Shown piece by piece: positions 35,364 through 43,555 of a DNA stretch of 64,000 nucleotides. Source of the stretch: Schauerella fraxinea (GTDB lineage Bacteria > Pseudomonadota > Gammaproteobacteria > Burkholderiales > Burkholderiaceae_B); contig JAVDKL010000001.1 of NCBI GenBank assembly GCA_030849965.1, positions 1,594,554 through 1,658,553 of the forward strand, given 5' to 3'. Below the pieces are notes generated by a model that saw only the letters and a list, made by a program, of their open reading frames with translations, did no database searches and was not told the DNA's origin. Both the position numbers and the translations under genes were made by a program. The stretch's first letter is position 1. Every line of letters begins with the position of its first letter.

Positions 35364-36325
35364 TCGCGCACCAAACTCACCCCGCGTGCAAAGAGCGCAC
35401 GCTGCTGCTGCAGATAATCCCCATACTCCTTGGGCCCCAGCACACTGACTTCTGCACCGATCCCGGACAACGTCTTTTCGACCTCCGGGCCTTGCTCGGC
35501 CACCACCTTGCGCGCCGCTTGATACAGCGTGTCGATCACCTTGGGCGGCGTGTCTTTGGGCGCCATCAGCCCGTAAATGGTGGGACTGCCCACGTCATAG
35601 CCCAACTCGCGCACCGTAGGCACATCGGGGAAGGCACGCATGCGCTTGTCGCTGAACACGGCGAGCGGTCGCAACCCACCCGACAGGATATGCGCTTGTG
35701 CGGGGCCCACAGCCGAAACGGCGATATCGGTATGCCCGCCCAACAAGGCGGTAACGGCGGGTGTGCTGCCCTGGAATGGAATGTGGCGCAGTTGGATCTT
35801 CGCCTCCGATGCAAAAATCTCCCCCAGCAAATGACTGATCCCCATCGCGCCCGACGTGCCGTACGAGATGGAATCGGGGCGGGCCTTCGCATCCGCCACC
35901 ATGTCTTGCAGCGTTTGATATTTTGATTTCGCGGGCACCACGATCATCATGCCGCCTAACGATATGGCTGCCACGGGTGCGAATGAATCGGTGGTGTACT
36001 TGACGTCCTTGTTGGCCAGCGGCACCACCACGAGCGCGCCGGGCGAACTTCCCACCATGGTGTATCCATCGGGCGCGGCGCCCGCTGTGAACGCGGCGCC
36101 AATGCCCCCCCCGGCGCCCGGCTTGTAGCTCATCACGATCGGCTGTCCGAGGTACTGCCCCATCTTGTCGGTAATGGGGCGCAGCATCTGATCGGTGTCT
36201 CCGGGCGAAAAAGGAATCACCAACTGCAGGGGCCGCGCGGGAAAGGCCTGCTGGGCATGGCTGGGCGCACTCAGGACCAGGCCCAGCACGCAGGACGCGA
36301 CGATGCCTTTAAGGGGATTGTGCAT
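35360..36325 (-). CDS. Bug-family (TctC) solute-binding receptor
   Basis: 321 aa from the ATG giving MHNPLKGIVASCV, with GGAG 6 bases upstream; a TTG four codons earlier is less likely. A signal peptide (to about SHAQQ) is followed by FPARPLQLVIPFSPGDTDQMLRP, PGAGGGIGAAFTAGAAPDGYTM, and the C-terminal half of the Bug fold. These periplasmic receptors bind carboxylates or amides for tripartite tricarboxylate transporters. No TctAB membrane gene is nearby, as is common for orphan Bug proteins in Bordetellaceae. It sits in the operon with two SDRs, which suggests that the ligand is a substrate of that pathway. Confidence 0.92.
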   Translation of the reverse strand: MHNPLKGIVASCVLGLVLSAPSHAQQAFPARPLQLVIPFSPGDTDQMLRPITDKMGQYLGQPIVMSYKPGAGGGIGAAFTAGAAPDGYTMVGSSPGALVVVPLANKDVKYTTDSFAPVAAISLGGMMIVVPAKSKYQTLQDMVADAKARPDSISYGTSGAMGISHLLGEIFASEAKIQLRHIPFQGSTPAVTALLGGHTDIAVSAVGPAQAHILSGGLRPLAVFSDKRMRAFPDVPTVRELGYDVGSPTIYGLMAPKDTPPKVIDTLYQAARKVVAEQGPEVEKTLSGIGAEVSVLGPKEYGDYLQQQRALFARGVSLVRE

Positions 36326-36382
36326 TGTTGTCTCCAATTATCGTTATGGCACCTGACTGTCGTGGCGACGTCCGGCGCTCTT

Positions 36383-36895
36383 TTACTCGTGATCGACTTG
36401 TATGGCCTCCAGAAAACGCGACACCATGTTGTAGGCTCCGATGGTGGCCGTGATCTCAACAATCTCACGGTCGTTGAACGCCTCGCGCAACGCGGCGAAG
36501 GTCTCCTTTTTCACCCGTATCTCGCGCGTCATTTCATTGCAATACGACAGTGCTGCACGCGACTTCTCATCCAGCGCATCGAGATCGTTCGTCTTCAGCG
36601 CCTCGATCTGTTGCGCGGTACATCCTTCCTTCAATGCAATCGGCAGATGTTGCTCAAACTCGTAATCCGCCTCATTGAGCACCGCTACCCGCAAGATCAG
36701 CATCTCACGCAATTGCGCCGGAAGGCTGCTTTTCTGGCGAACGGCGGTGAGATAGTTGAGCCAGCCCTCGGCAATCGGCGGGCTGTTGAGCAGCATCTTG
36801 TACAGATTGGGCAGGCTTGAGCGCTCGCGCTGTATGCGCTCGACCAATGCGTGCGTGTCCGGGTTCGTGATATCTGCATAGCCGATTCGTGCCAT
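36383..36895 (-). CDS. Carboxymuconolactone decarboxylase-like protein
   Basis: 170 aa with the helical CMD/AhpD-like fold. It contains PAQLREMLILRVAVLNEADYEFEQH and a Cys later (SYCNEMT), but not the CxxC pair of AhpD. Members include carboxymuconolactone decarboxylases and peroxidases, and many are of unknown function. It follows the second SDR in a minus-strand catabolic operon, 24 bases after its stop. Cytoplasmic. Confidence 0.85.
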   Translation of the reverse strand: MARIGYADITNPDTHALVERIQRERSSLPNLYKMLLNSPPIAEGWLNYLTAVRQKSSLPAQLREMLILRVAVLNEADYEFEQHLPIALKEGCTAQQIEALKTNDLDALDEKSRAALSYCNEMTREIRVKKETFAALREAFNDREIVEITATIGAYNMVSRFLEAIQVDHE

Positions 36896-36919
36896 CGTCT
36901 TTCGCTCCTGTTTTTATCG

Positions 36920-37795
36920 TTAATCGCATCGGGCGCTCATGCCGCCATCGACGATGAGTTCCGTGCCGGTAATGAACCTTGCCTCGTCCGACGCCAGGAA
37001 AAGCACGGCGTTTGCCGTATCCCGGCCATCGCCAGCCAAGGGAAGCGGGATGCGCTTGCGACGCTTCTCCAGCAACGCATCCAGATTGCCGCCCTGCTGC
37101 TTGGCGAGAAACGCGTCGACCAATGGCGTGTGCAATTGGCCCGGCAGCACGGTATTGATGCGCACACCATGCTTGGCGTACTCCACACCCACTACGCGGC
37201 CGAACTGCATCACGCCCGCCTTGGACGCGGCATAGCCGACGGCAGGCGCGCCCGTCCAACGAATGGCGGAGGTCGACGACACATTCACGACCGCCCCACT
37301 ACCCTGCCGCGCCATGATCGGCAATACATGCCGGCATGTGGTGAACACGCTCGTCAGGTTGAGTGCCAGTTGACGTTGCCAGTCCTCCTCTGACAGGTCG
37401 GCTGCGCCCCCCGCAGCCGGGCCACCGACGTTATTGACGAGGATATCGATGCGCCCGTAGCGCGCCAGCGTCGCCTCCACGAGCGCGGCGATTTGCGCTG
37501 AATCTTCAACGTCGCAAAGCTGCGTGTGAATACGTGCCGCGCTCGCGCCCGCGCGCGTGAGGGTTTCGGGCAACGATGCGGCATCGCGATCCACCGCCAC
37601 AACTTGCGCGCCCTCCTGTGCCAGGCGCACCGCGATCGCGCGGCCGTTGCCCCAGCCGGGGCCCGTGCACCCGGCGCCAAACACCACGGCCACCTTACCG
37701 GCGACGCGTCCCGCCGACTCGCTTTCATTGCGCGTCATGTCGGTGTCACGTCCCGCCGCCTCGTTCTCATTGGATGGGCTATTGGCTTCGCTCAT
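36920..37795 (-). CDS. Short-chain dehydrogenase/reductase (SDR), first-type GWGNG motif
   Basis: 291 aa from the ATG giving MSEANSPSNEN, with GAGG 8 bases upstream; an earlier in-frame start would overlap the neighbour. The NAD-binding loop is VFGAGCTGPGWGNGRAIA, a longer variant of TGxxxGxG. The active-site Tyr and Lys are in GYAASKAG and NNVGG is the NAG-type motif. It ends FITGTELIVDGGM. It is paired with a second SDR with the same unusual loop, so they probably act on related alcohols in one pathway. Confidence 0.9.
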   Translation of the reverse strand: MSEANSPSNENEAAGRDTDMTRNESESAGRVAGKVAVVFGAGCTGPGWGNGRAIAVRLAQEGAQVVAVDRDAASLPETLTRAGASAARIHTQLCDVEDSAQIAALVEATLARYGRIDILVNNVGGPAAGGAADLSEEDWQRQLALNLTSVFTTCRHVLPIMARQGSGAVVNVSSTSAIRWTGAPAVGYAASKAGVMQFGRVVGVEYAKHGVRINTVLPGQLHTPLVDAFLAKQQGGNLDALLEKRRKRIPLPLAGDGRDTANAVLFLASDEARFITGTELIVDGGMSARCD

Positions 37796-37809
37796 GACCG
37801 CGCCCTCAC

Positions 37810-38604
37810 TCAAGGTGTGCACATCGTGATGCCGCCATCGACCACCAACTGCTGGCCGGTCACGTAGCGGCTTTCATCGCAGGCCAGAAACGCGACCGCG
37901 TGCGCGACATCCCAGCTTTCGCCCATACGACCCGTGGGCACCTGCTGGTGGCGGTGAGCCACAAACCCGTCGAAGTCGCCCTTGGCGTACTTTTGCGCCA
38001 GACGATGCACCAGCGGTGTGAAGATCAACCCCGGCACCACCGAATTGAGGCGCACGCCGTCTTTCGCATAGATCACGGCAGTGGTTGCGGTCATCTGCAT
38101 CAGGGCCGCCTTGGCAGCGGCATAGCCCACCTGGGGTTTGCCCGCGTACCTCAAGCCAGCAATCGATGAAATGTTGATAATGGATCCGCCGCCCGCCTCC
38201 ACCATCAGCGGAATGACGTGCTTGCAGCACAGGAATGCGGAGGTCAGATTGACATCGATCTGGTCGTTCCAGGCCTCTTCCGACATGGTGACGGGATCGC
38301 CCGGTTCTGAGCGTCCCACGTTATTGACCAGGATATCGATGCGCCCATACTTCGCGATGCAGGCCTCCACGAGATCGGCCACCTGCTTTGCATCGCGTAC
38401 GTCGCATTGCATCACCTCGATGCTGCCCCCTTCAGACCTGATCGCTTCCGCCGATTGCTGCGCTGCATCCATATCCAGATCGCAGCCGAAGATCGACGCC
38501 CCAAGCCGCGCCAATACTGCGGCGGTCGCTTTGCCATTGCCCCAGCCGTCACCTAACGTTCCACACCCTGTCACCAGGGCAACCTTTCCATCGAGGCGAA
38601 ACAT
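37810..38604 (-). CDS. Short-chain dehydrogenase/reductase, partner of the next SDR
   Basis: 264 aa from the ATG giving MFRLDGKVALVTGCG, with GGAG 5 bases upstream. The cofactor loop GCGTLGDGWGNGKATA has the same GWGNG as its neighbour. The active-site region is GYAAAKAAL. NNVGRSE and YVTGQQLVVDGG are standard SDR marks. First gene of a minus-strand operon of two SDRs, a CMD-like protein, a Bug receptor, an MDR enzyme and an esterase. It is divergent from a LysR gene that probably controls it. Confidence 0.92.
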   Translation of the reverse strand: MFRLDGKVALVTGCGTLGDGWGNGKATAAVLARLGASIFGCDLDMDAAQQSAEAIRSEGGSIEVMQCDVRDAKQVADLVEACIAKYGRIDILVNNVGRSEPGDPVTMSEEAWNDQIDVNLTSAFLCCKHVIPLMVEAGGGSIINISSIAGLRYAGKPQVGYAAAKAALMQMTATTAVIYAKDGVRLNSVVPGLIFTPLVHRLAQKYAKGDFDGFVAHRHQQVPTGRMGESWDVAHAVAFLACDESRYVTGQQLVVDGGITMCTP

Positions 38605-38696
38605 GTGCACTCCAAGTCTTTTATCTGGAGCCAAGGTTAAGGCGGCGATACTTGTACGTTAAGTTCCGATTCGAACGCTATTCATAGACAACAAGA

Positions 38697-39596
38697 ATGA
38701 ATCTGACACCCCGCCAACTCAAGATATTCGTCCTGCTCGCCGAAACGCTGAGCTTTCAGAAGACTGCCGACATGCTGCACATTACGCAGCCGACCTTGAG
38801 CAAGTTGCTGAAGGAGATCGAGACGACCATCGGCATGACGCTCTTCGAGCGCAGCACGCGCATGGTGCGGCTGTCTCAGGAAGGCCAGGACATTCTCGAG
38901 GTGGCCCGCCAGATCACCGTGCGCTACGACCAGGGGATGCTGGAGCTGAACGAACGTATGCGCGATCGGCACAACCGTGTCGCCGTAGCGGCGCTGCCCA
39001 CCTTGGCCGCATCGTTGCTGCCCCAACTCATCAAGAACCTGAAGGCGGTCGATCCACAGGCGCACATCGATGTGTATGACCCCATCGCCAATGAAGCGCT
39101 GCAATTGCTGCGGGAGCGACGCGTGGATATTGCCGTGACCGCGATGGGTAACGACGGCTCGCCCGACTTACGGTATCAAGAGCTTTTTACCGAGCCTTTC
39201 GTGCTCTTTCATAGTCATGAGACCAAGATCGATGTCACGCACTGGATACCGTCTGAGCTTGCCCGGTTGCCGTTGATCAGCATGGCGCCGGGCACCAGTG
39301 TTCGCGTGCTCACCGAGCGCGCCTTTTTGAGTGAGTCGCAGCCCTTCAACCCTGTGTACTCATTGCGCGATCTGAATACTATCGCCCGCTTTGTGCAAAA
39401 CGATTGCGGGATTGCCTTGCTCCCCGAATCATCGCTCGATCAAACTGTTCATCACGGCGTGGCCAAAACGTATTTGCAGGGCGCCTTGACTCGATCGGTG
39501 GGTATGTTTATCCGCCGGGAATATCGCGCGTCCAAATTGGCGCAACACACGCTGGATGAACTGCGCCGCCTGGGCCGCGACAGGCAATCGTCATAG
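38697..39596 (+). CDS. LysR-family regulator of the adjacent SDR operon
   Basis: 299 aa. It has an N-terminal HTH (LTPRQLKIFVLLAETLSFQKTA, ITQPTLSKLLKEIE) and a LysR effector domain, and ends in DELRRLGRDRQ. It is divergent from the SDR operon across 92 bases (38605-38696), so autoregulation and control of that operon are likely; the effector is unknown. ATG start. Confidence 0.9.
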   Translation: MNLTPRQLKIFVLLAETLSFQKTADMLHITQPTLSKLLKEIETTIGMTLFERSTRMVRLSQEGQDILEVARQITVRYDQGMLELNERMRDRHNRVAVAALPTLAASLLPQLIKNLKAVDPQAHIDVYDPIANEALQLLRERRVDIAVTAMGNDGSPDLRYQELFTEPFVLFHSHETKIDVTHWIPSELARLPLISMAPGTSVRVLTERAFLSESQPFNPVYSLRDLNTIARFVQNDCGIALLPESSLDQTVHHGVAKTYLQGALTRSVGMFIRREYRASKLAQHTLDELRRLGRDRQSS

Positions 39597-39602
39597 ACAG
39601 CC

Positions 39603-39695
39603 GTAATGGAAAACTGTTATTCCCGCAGTAATGGAAGACTGTTACTGGCTGCCTTGGTGGAGAGCTGTTATGGGGCGCCGATGGAACACGGATTT
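39603..39695 (+). repeat. Four degenerate direct repeats, IS21-end-like
   Basis: Four related units of about 18 bases at a 25-26 base period: 39603-39620, 39628-39645, 39654-39671 and 39678-39695. The core is RATGGAANACTGTTAY in the first two, with more changes in the last two. Repeated TGGAA-CTGT motifs of this kind are typical of the ends of IS21-family elements, and no transposase remains nearby. The stretch lies just after the LysR gene, so it may be a relic end. The 39597-39857 gap otherwise holds nothing recognised. Confidence 0.5.
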
Positions 39696-39857
39696 TCATC
39701 ACTCGAAATAACCGAAGTGCAACGCTATTGATCTGCACGTTCAAACGTCTCCATCGCTGCGCGGCCAATATGCTCTGGCATAACACCGAGGCGCGTTAAT
39801 TGCTGCCGCGCGAGGTCGCTGAATTTGCGGCACATTCAGACTTTGGGAGTCACAGCT

Positions 39858-40499
39858 ATGAAAACCATATCCAAACATCTCGTGTGCTTAACGACTGCGG
39901 GCTTTCTGCTGACTGGGTGCGCAACCCAACAGCAAAGTAATACTGCCGTCGGTACGGGTGCCGGGGCCGCGCTGGGCGCGGGGATCGGCGCCATCTTCGG
40001 CCAGGGTAAAGGCGCTGCAATTGGCGCAGGCATTGGCGCCGTCGCGGGCGGTGTGGTGGGCTACAACTGGAAGGTCGTGAAAGACGACGTACAGCAATCC
40101 GGCGCATCGTCCCTGGGTATCGACGTGGTCGAAATGCCCGACGGCAGCCTCAAGGTCAACATTCCCAGCAATGTGTCGTTCGATACCGATCGTGCAGATT
40201 TGAAGCCGGCATTGCTGCCGGTGCTCGATAGCGTGGGACGTGCCCTGGTGCAGCATCCCGAACTGCGCGCCAAGGCCGTCGGGCATACCGACAGCACCGG
40301 CGCGGCGGCTCACAATCAAACGCTTTCGGAAAATCGCGCGCGCAGCGTGACCAACTATCTGGCCAAGCAAGGCGTGGGTGCGACGCGACTGACGACCGAG
40401 GGTCGCGGCGCCACTGATCCGATCGCCGATAACGGTACCGCCGAAGGTCGTGCGACGAATCGTCGCGTAGAGATCTATCTGTACGCAACGCAGCAGTAA
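39858..40499 (+). CDS. OmpA-domain outer-membrane lipoprotein (YiaD-like)
   Basis: 213 aa from the ATG with GGGAG 8 bases upstream. A lipoprotein signal ends in LLTGC. A glycine-zipper segment follows (GAALGAGIGAIFGQGKG, AAIGAGIGAVAGG). The OmpA C-terminal peptidoglycan-binding domain is clear from NVSFDTDRADLKPALL, GHTDSTGAAAHNQTLSENRARSV and ATNRRVEIYL. It should tether the outer membrane to peptidoglycan. Monocistronic. Confidence 0.93.
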   Translation: MKTISKHLVCLTTAGFLLTGCATQQQSNTAVGTGAGAALGAGIGAIFGQGKGAAIGAGIGAVAGGVVGYNWKVVKDDVQQSGASSLGIDVVEMPDGSLKVNIPSNVSFDTDRADLKPALLPVLDSVGRALVQHPELRAKAVGHTDSTGAAAHNQTLSENRARSVTNYLAKQGVGATRLTTEGRGATDPIADNGTAEGRATNRRVEIYLYATQQ

Positions 40500-40631
40500 A
40501 TCGCTTGTGTTAAGTGGAGCGGCCTGTGCCAACTTGGCCAGTGCACGCTTCGCTTCACGTGCCAGTCCGCAGCAGCGTGAAACGTTCGACTGTAGATGGC
40601 GTCGTCAACATCAGCAATGAATCCCGCCTGC

Positions 40632-41225
40632 TCATCCTGGCAGCGCTTGCTTAAGCGCCTCGCCCGCGAGCCGCGCGCTCGACAACAAGCGTTCCAGACC
40701 CTGACCGTGGCGTGCACTAGCCGATAGTCCGGCCATCGTAGTGGCGACAAAGTCGGCTAGCTGATCAGCATCCTGCGGATGCCGCTGGGCGATATAGCGG
40801 CGAATCACCATTTGCGCGGCGTCGTGAAAACGGCAGGCCGCATCGCGTGCATGTGCGTCGTTGCTGCGCGTACCCTCAAGCACCAGACAACCCGTCGCGT
40901 TCGGGTCAGCGGCGTAGCTGCGCGCGGCTTGCTCCAGAAGTGCAGCGAGAGCCGCCGACACAGGGCGATCGGCACTCAGGATCATGGCGAGTGGGATCGC
41001 CCCTGTTTTGGCGTAGCGATCGAGGATGCGCGCGTACAGTCCGGCCTTGCTGCCGTAGGCCGCGTAAAAACTGGGCGGATTGATACCGAGCGCCTTCGTC
41101 AAATCCGCTATGCCTACCGCATCGTATCCCCGCTCATGGAAAAGCGATTGCGCGGCTACCACACCATGTTCCGGATCGAACTTGCGTGGCCGGCCACGAG
41201 TGCGCACTAAATTTGTAGCCACCAT
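40632..41225 (-). CDS. bdcR: BdcR-like TetR-family repressor
   Basis: 197 aa, the same length as E. coli BdcR. The N-terminal HTH region is GRPRKFDPEHGVVAAQSLFHERGYDAVG followed by LGINPPSFYAAYGSKAGLYARIL, very close to BdcR. It is divergent from the bdcA gene, and the 67-base gap carries the bdcA promoter that BdcR should repress. Its own start is ATG at 41225. Confidence 0.9.
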   Translation of the reverse strand: MVATNLVRTRGRPRKFDPEHGVVAAQSLFHERGYDAVGIADLTKALGINPPSFYAAYGSKAGLYARILDRYAKTGAIPLAMILSADRPVSAALAALLEQAARSYAADPNATGCLVLEGTRSNDAHARDAACRFHDAAQMVIRRYIAQRHPQDADQLADFVATTMAGLSASARHGQGLERLLSSARLAGEALKQALPG

Positions 41226-41235
41226 TACAAAATCC

Positions 41236-41264
41236 TTGACATCACGAGTGATTGATTATGTACT
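41236..41264 (+). promoter_or_regulatory. Probable bdcA promoter
   Basis: A perfect -35 box TTGACA (41236-41241) is followed after 17 bases by TGTACT (4 of 6 matches to TATAAT). The start codon of bdcA lies about 28 bases further, at 41293. A BdcR operator probably overlaps, but I did not find a clean palindrome. Confidence 0.6.
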
Positions 41265-41292
41265 GTCCACTACATTATTGAAAGGAATACGT

Positions 41293-42006
41293 ATGTCGAT
41301 GTTCAAAAACAAGTCCGTATTGGTGCTTGGGGGTAGCCGCGGAATTGGCTCCGCCATCGTCAAGCGCTTTGCAGCGGACGGCGCGCGAGTCAGTTTTACT
41401 TACGCCAACTCGCCCGATGCGGCCAAACAGCTGGCAAGTGAAACAGGAAGCACAGCATTTTTGGCTGATAGCGCCGATAGGGACGCCATTATCGAGAGGG
41501 TGCGCGAAAGCGGACCACTGGACGTGCTGGTAGTCAATTCGGGCATCGCCATCTTCGGCGATGCATTGGACCAAGACCCCGATGCCATCGACCGCCTGAT
41601 TCGCATCAATGTCCATGCGCCGTATCACGCGTCGGTGGAAGCTGCGCGGCAGATGCCTTCAGGAGGACGGATTATCGTCATCGGGTCAGTGAACGGCGAT
41701 CGGATGCCGCTCCCCGGCATGGCGTCCTACGCACTCAGCAAATCTGCGCTGCAAGGGTTGGCGCGAGGCCTTGCACGTGATTTCGGACCGCGCGGCATCA
41801 CGATCAATGTCGTGCAGCCTGGCCCAATCGATACCGATGCAAATCCGGAAAAAGGCCCGATGAAGGACGTTATGCACAGTTTCATGGCGATCAAGCGCCA
41901 TGGCCGTCCCGAAGAAGTGGCCGGGATGGTCGCGTGGCTGGCGGGGCCCGAAGCCAGTTTCGTCACGGGCGCGATGCATACGATCGATGGCGCTTTTGGC
42001 GCCTGA
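41293..42006 (+). CDS. bdcA: BdcA-like SDR, cyclic-di-GMP-binding biofilm dispersal protein
   Basis: 237 aa, exactly the length of E. coli BdcA, and closely similar in the C-terminal half (SVNGDRMPLPGMASYALSK, RGITINVVQPGPIDTDANP, GPEASFVTGAMHTIDGAF). The cofactor motif is GGSRGIGSAI. E. coli BdcA binds c-di-GMP and promotes biofilm dispersal. AAAGGA lies 7 bases before the ATG. Paired with the divergent bdcR. The start is fixed by the family length and the ribosome binding site. Confidence 0.92.
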   Translation: MSMFKNKSVLVLGGSRGIGSAIVKRFAADGARVSFTYANSPDAAKQLASETGSTAFLADSADRDAIIERVRESGPLDVLVVNSGIAIFGDALDQDPDAIDRLIRINVHAPYHASVEAARQMPSGGRIIVIGSVNGDRMPLPGMASYALSKSALQGLARGLARDFGPRGITINVVQPGPIDTDANPEKGPMKDVMHSFMAIKRHGRPEEVAGMVAWLAGPEASFVTGAMHTIDGAFGA

Positions 42007-42051
42007 ACATCCAGGCTGATCGCATCGGCCGATGCTTGTGAAAACAGCATC

Positions 42052-42128
42052 TGGCCTGCCCTACTGGATTCGAACCAGTGACCGCTCGCTTAGAAGGCGA
42101 GTGCTCTATCCAACTGAGCTAAGGGCAG
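42052..42128 (-). tRNA. tRNA-Arg (anticodon TCT)
   Basis: 77 bases including an encoded CCA. The cloverleaf is complete: acceptor CTGCCCT/AGGGCAG, D arm GCTC/GAGC, anticodon stem CTCGC/GCGAG with loop CTTCTAA (anticodon TCT, reading AGA), and T arm ACTGG/CCAGT with TTCGAAT. Convergent with bdcA, between bdcA and the oxidase gene. Confidence 0.97.
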
Positions 42129-42163
42129 ATCTTGGAAAGCGCGGTAGTTTAACCGACGCAGGA

Positions 42164-43447
42164 TTAAACGGGGCGCGTGCGCTCGCGCCAGCGATCGCCG
42201 GCCTGATAGCCCCAATACGTTGCCTGGGCCACGGCGCGGCCCACCACGCCGCCCGCCCAGGCGAGACCAAACGGCGCGAACGCCGCGATGCGGTTCGTTT
42301 CACCCGTGATCGCCTCCGCCACCACCCGCCCGGCAATCGCGGTCGTATTCAATCCTTGCCCACCGAACGCTGTGCAATACCAAAGCCCCGGCGCCAACTG
42401 CCCCAATTGCGGCATGCGATGACGGGCATAGCTCATCAAGCCTGACCATGCCATCTGCACGGGCACGTCGCCCAACTGCGGAAACACCCCCTGCAGTTCT
42501 CGCTTGAGCCGGTCGGCCAATTGAGGCGGTGGGCTACGGCGCACGCTGATGCCGCTGCCCCACACGATGCGATCCCCGTCGAGCACGCGGTAATAGTTGC
42601 CGGCCCGGCGGTCGTCGATGATGGCGGCTGTGGTGTCGATCGCATCGCCGATACGTGCCCCCAGCGGGCCGGTGGCCAACATATACGTGGCAATGGGCAG
42701 CATCGCGCGGCGCAGTGCGGGCAGGAGCGCATCCGTGTAGCCGCCCGTTGCCATCACCACATGACGGGCGCGGATCGTGGCACGGTTTGCCGTCAAAAGG
42801 TGCTGGCCCTGCACTGGCGTGATCCGGGTCACCCTGCTGTGCTCATACACAGCTACTCCGCGCGACGCTACATCGACCGCTAGCGCACGGGTGTAGTTGA
42901 GGGGATGAATATGAAAGGCGTCTTCGTCGAAAAGCCCGGGGCCATAGGCAGGCGAGTTCACCTGCTTCCGCACGGCGTCGCGATCGAGCAACGTAAATCG
43001 CCGTCCATAGGCGGCCATGCGATCCCGATGGGCGGCCAGCGCTGCCGGATCGTCGTAGCGCAATACCTTCAGAATGCCGGGCGTGAGGCCGCCCGCGCCA
43101 ACGCCCAAGCTCAGACAGGCTTCCCGCACCATCTCCATGCCTTCGATCGACAGCCGGTACAGGGCGTCGAACTGCGCTTGACCCACCTGCTTCAAGACGG
43201 CATCGTCATCGGCGGCGAAACCGCTGGAGACTTGCCCACCATTGCGGCCCGACGCGCCCCACCCCACGCGATTGGCGTCGAGCACCGCGACGGATAGGCC
43301 ACGCATCACCAATTCGCGGGCAGCCGTCAGCCCGGCCAGCCCGGCACCCACCACGCACACGTCGACGTCGCTGTCGGCGGTCAAAGCGGGATAGGACGTG
43401 GCGTCGCAGGCAGTGCAACTGTAGTAAGTGTGGGGATAGTCGCTCAT
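42164..43447 (-). CDS. FAD-dependent amine oxidase, PuuB-like
   Basis: 427 aa from the ATG giving MSDYPHTYYSCTACD, close to E. coli PuuB (426 aa). The DAO-type FAD-binding motif is VCVVGAGLAGLTAARELV. Other marks are VLDANRVGWGASGRNGGQVSSG and, near the end, YCTAFGGQGLNTTAIAG. PuuB oxidises gamma-glutamylputrescine. No other puu genes are next to it, so the amine substrate is unproven. The ribosome binding site is weak. Confidence 0.85.
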   Translation of the reverse strand: MSDYPHTYYSCTACDATSYPALTADSDVDVCVVGAGLAGLTAARELVMRGLSVAVLDANRVGWGASGRNGGQVSSGFAADDDAVLKQVGQAQFDALYRLSIEGMEMVREACLSLGVGAGGLTPGILKVLRYDDPAALAAHRDRMAAYGRRFTLLDRDAVRKQVNSPAYGPGLFDEDAFHIHPLNYTRALAVDVASRGVAVYEHSRVTRITPVQGQHLLTANRATIRARHVVMATGGYTDALLPALRRAMLPIATYMLATGPLGARIGDAIDTTAAIIDDRRAGNYYRVLDGDRIVWGSGISVRRSPPPQLADRLKRELQGVFPQLGDVPVQMAWSGLMSYARHRMPQLGQLAPGLWYCTAFGGQGLNTTAIAGRVVAEAITGETNRIAAFAPFGLAWAGGVVGRAVAQATYWGYQAGDRWRERTRPV

Positions 43448-43555
43448 GACGGTATACGGGGCGATGCGGGCGCGCCACACTATTACACACGGTTTCCGAG
43501 CGGGGGGTCGTCGATGCTACATTGCGTTCGTCCCCTATTCTGCAAGAAATCTGTC

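Noticed and set aside
39603-39695. A small CRISPR-like array
   Set aside because: The repeats are degenerate, only four units with 7-9 base spacers, and there are no cas genes.
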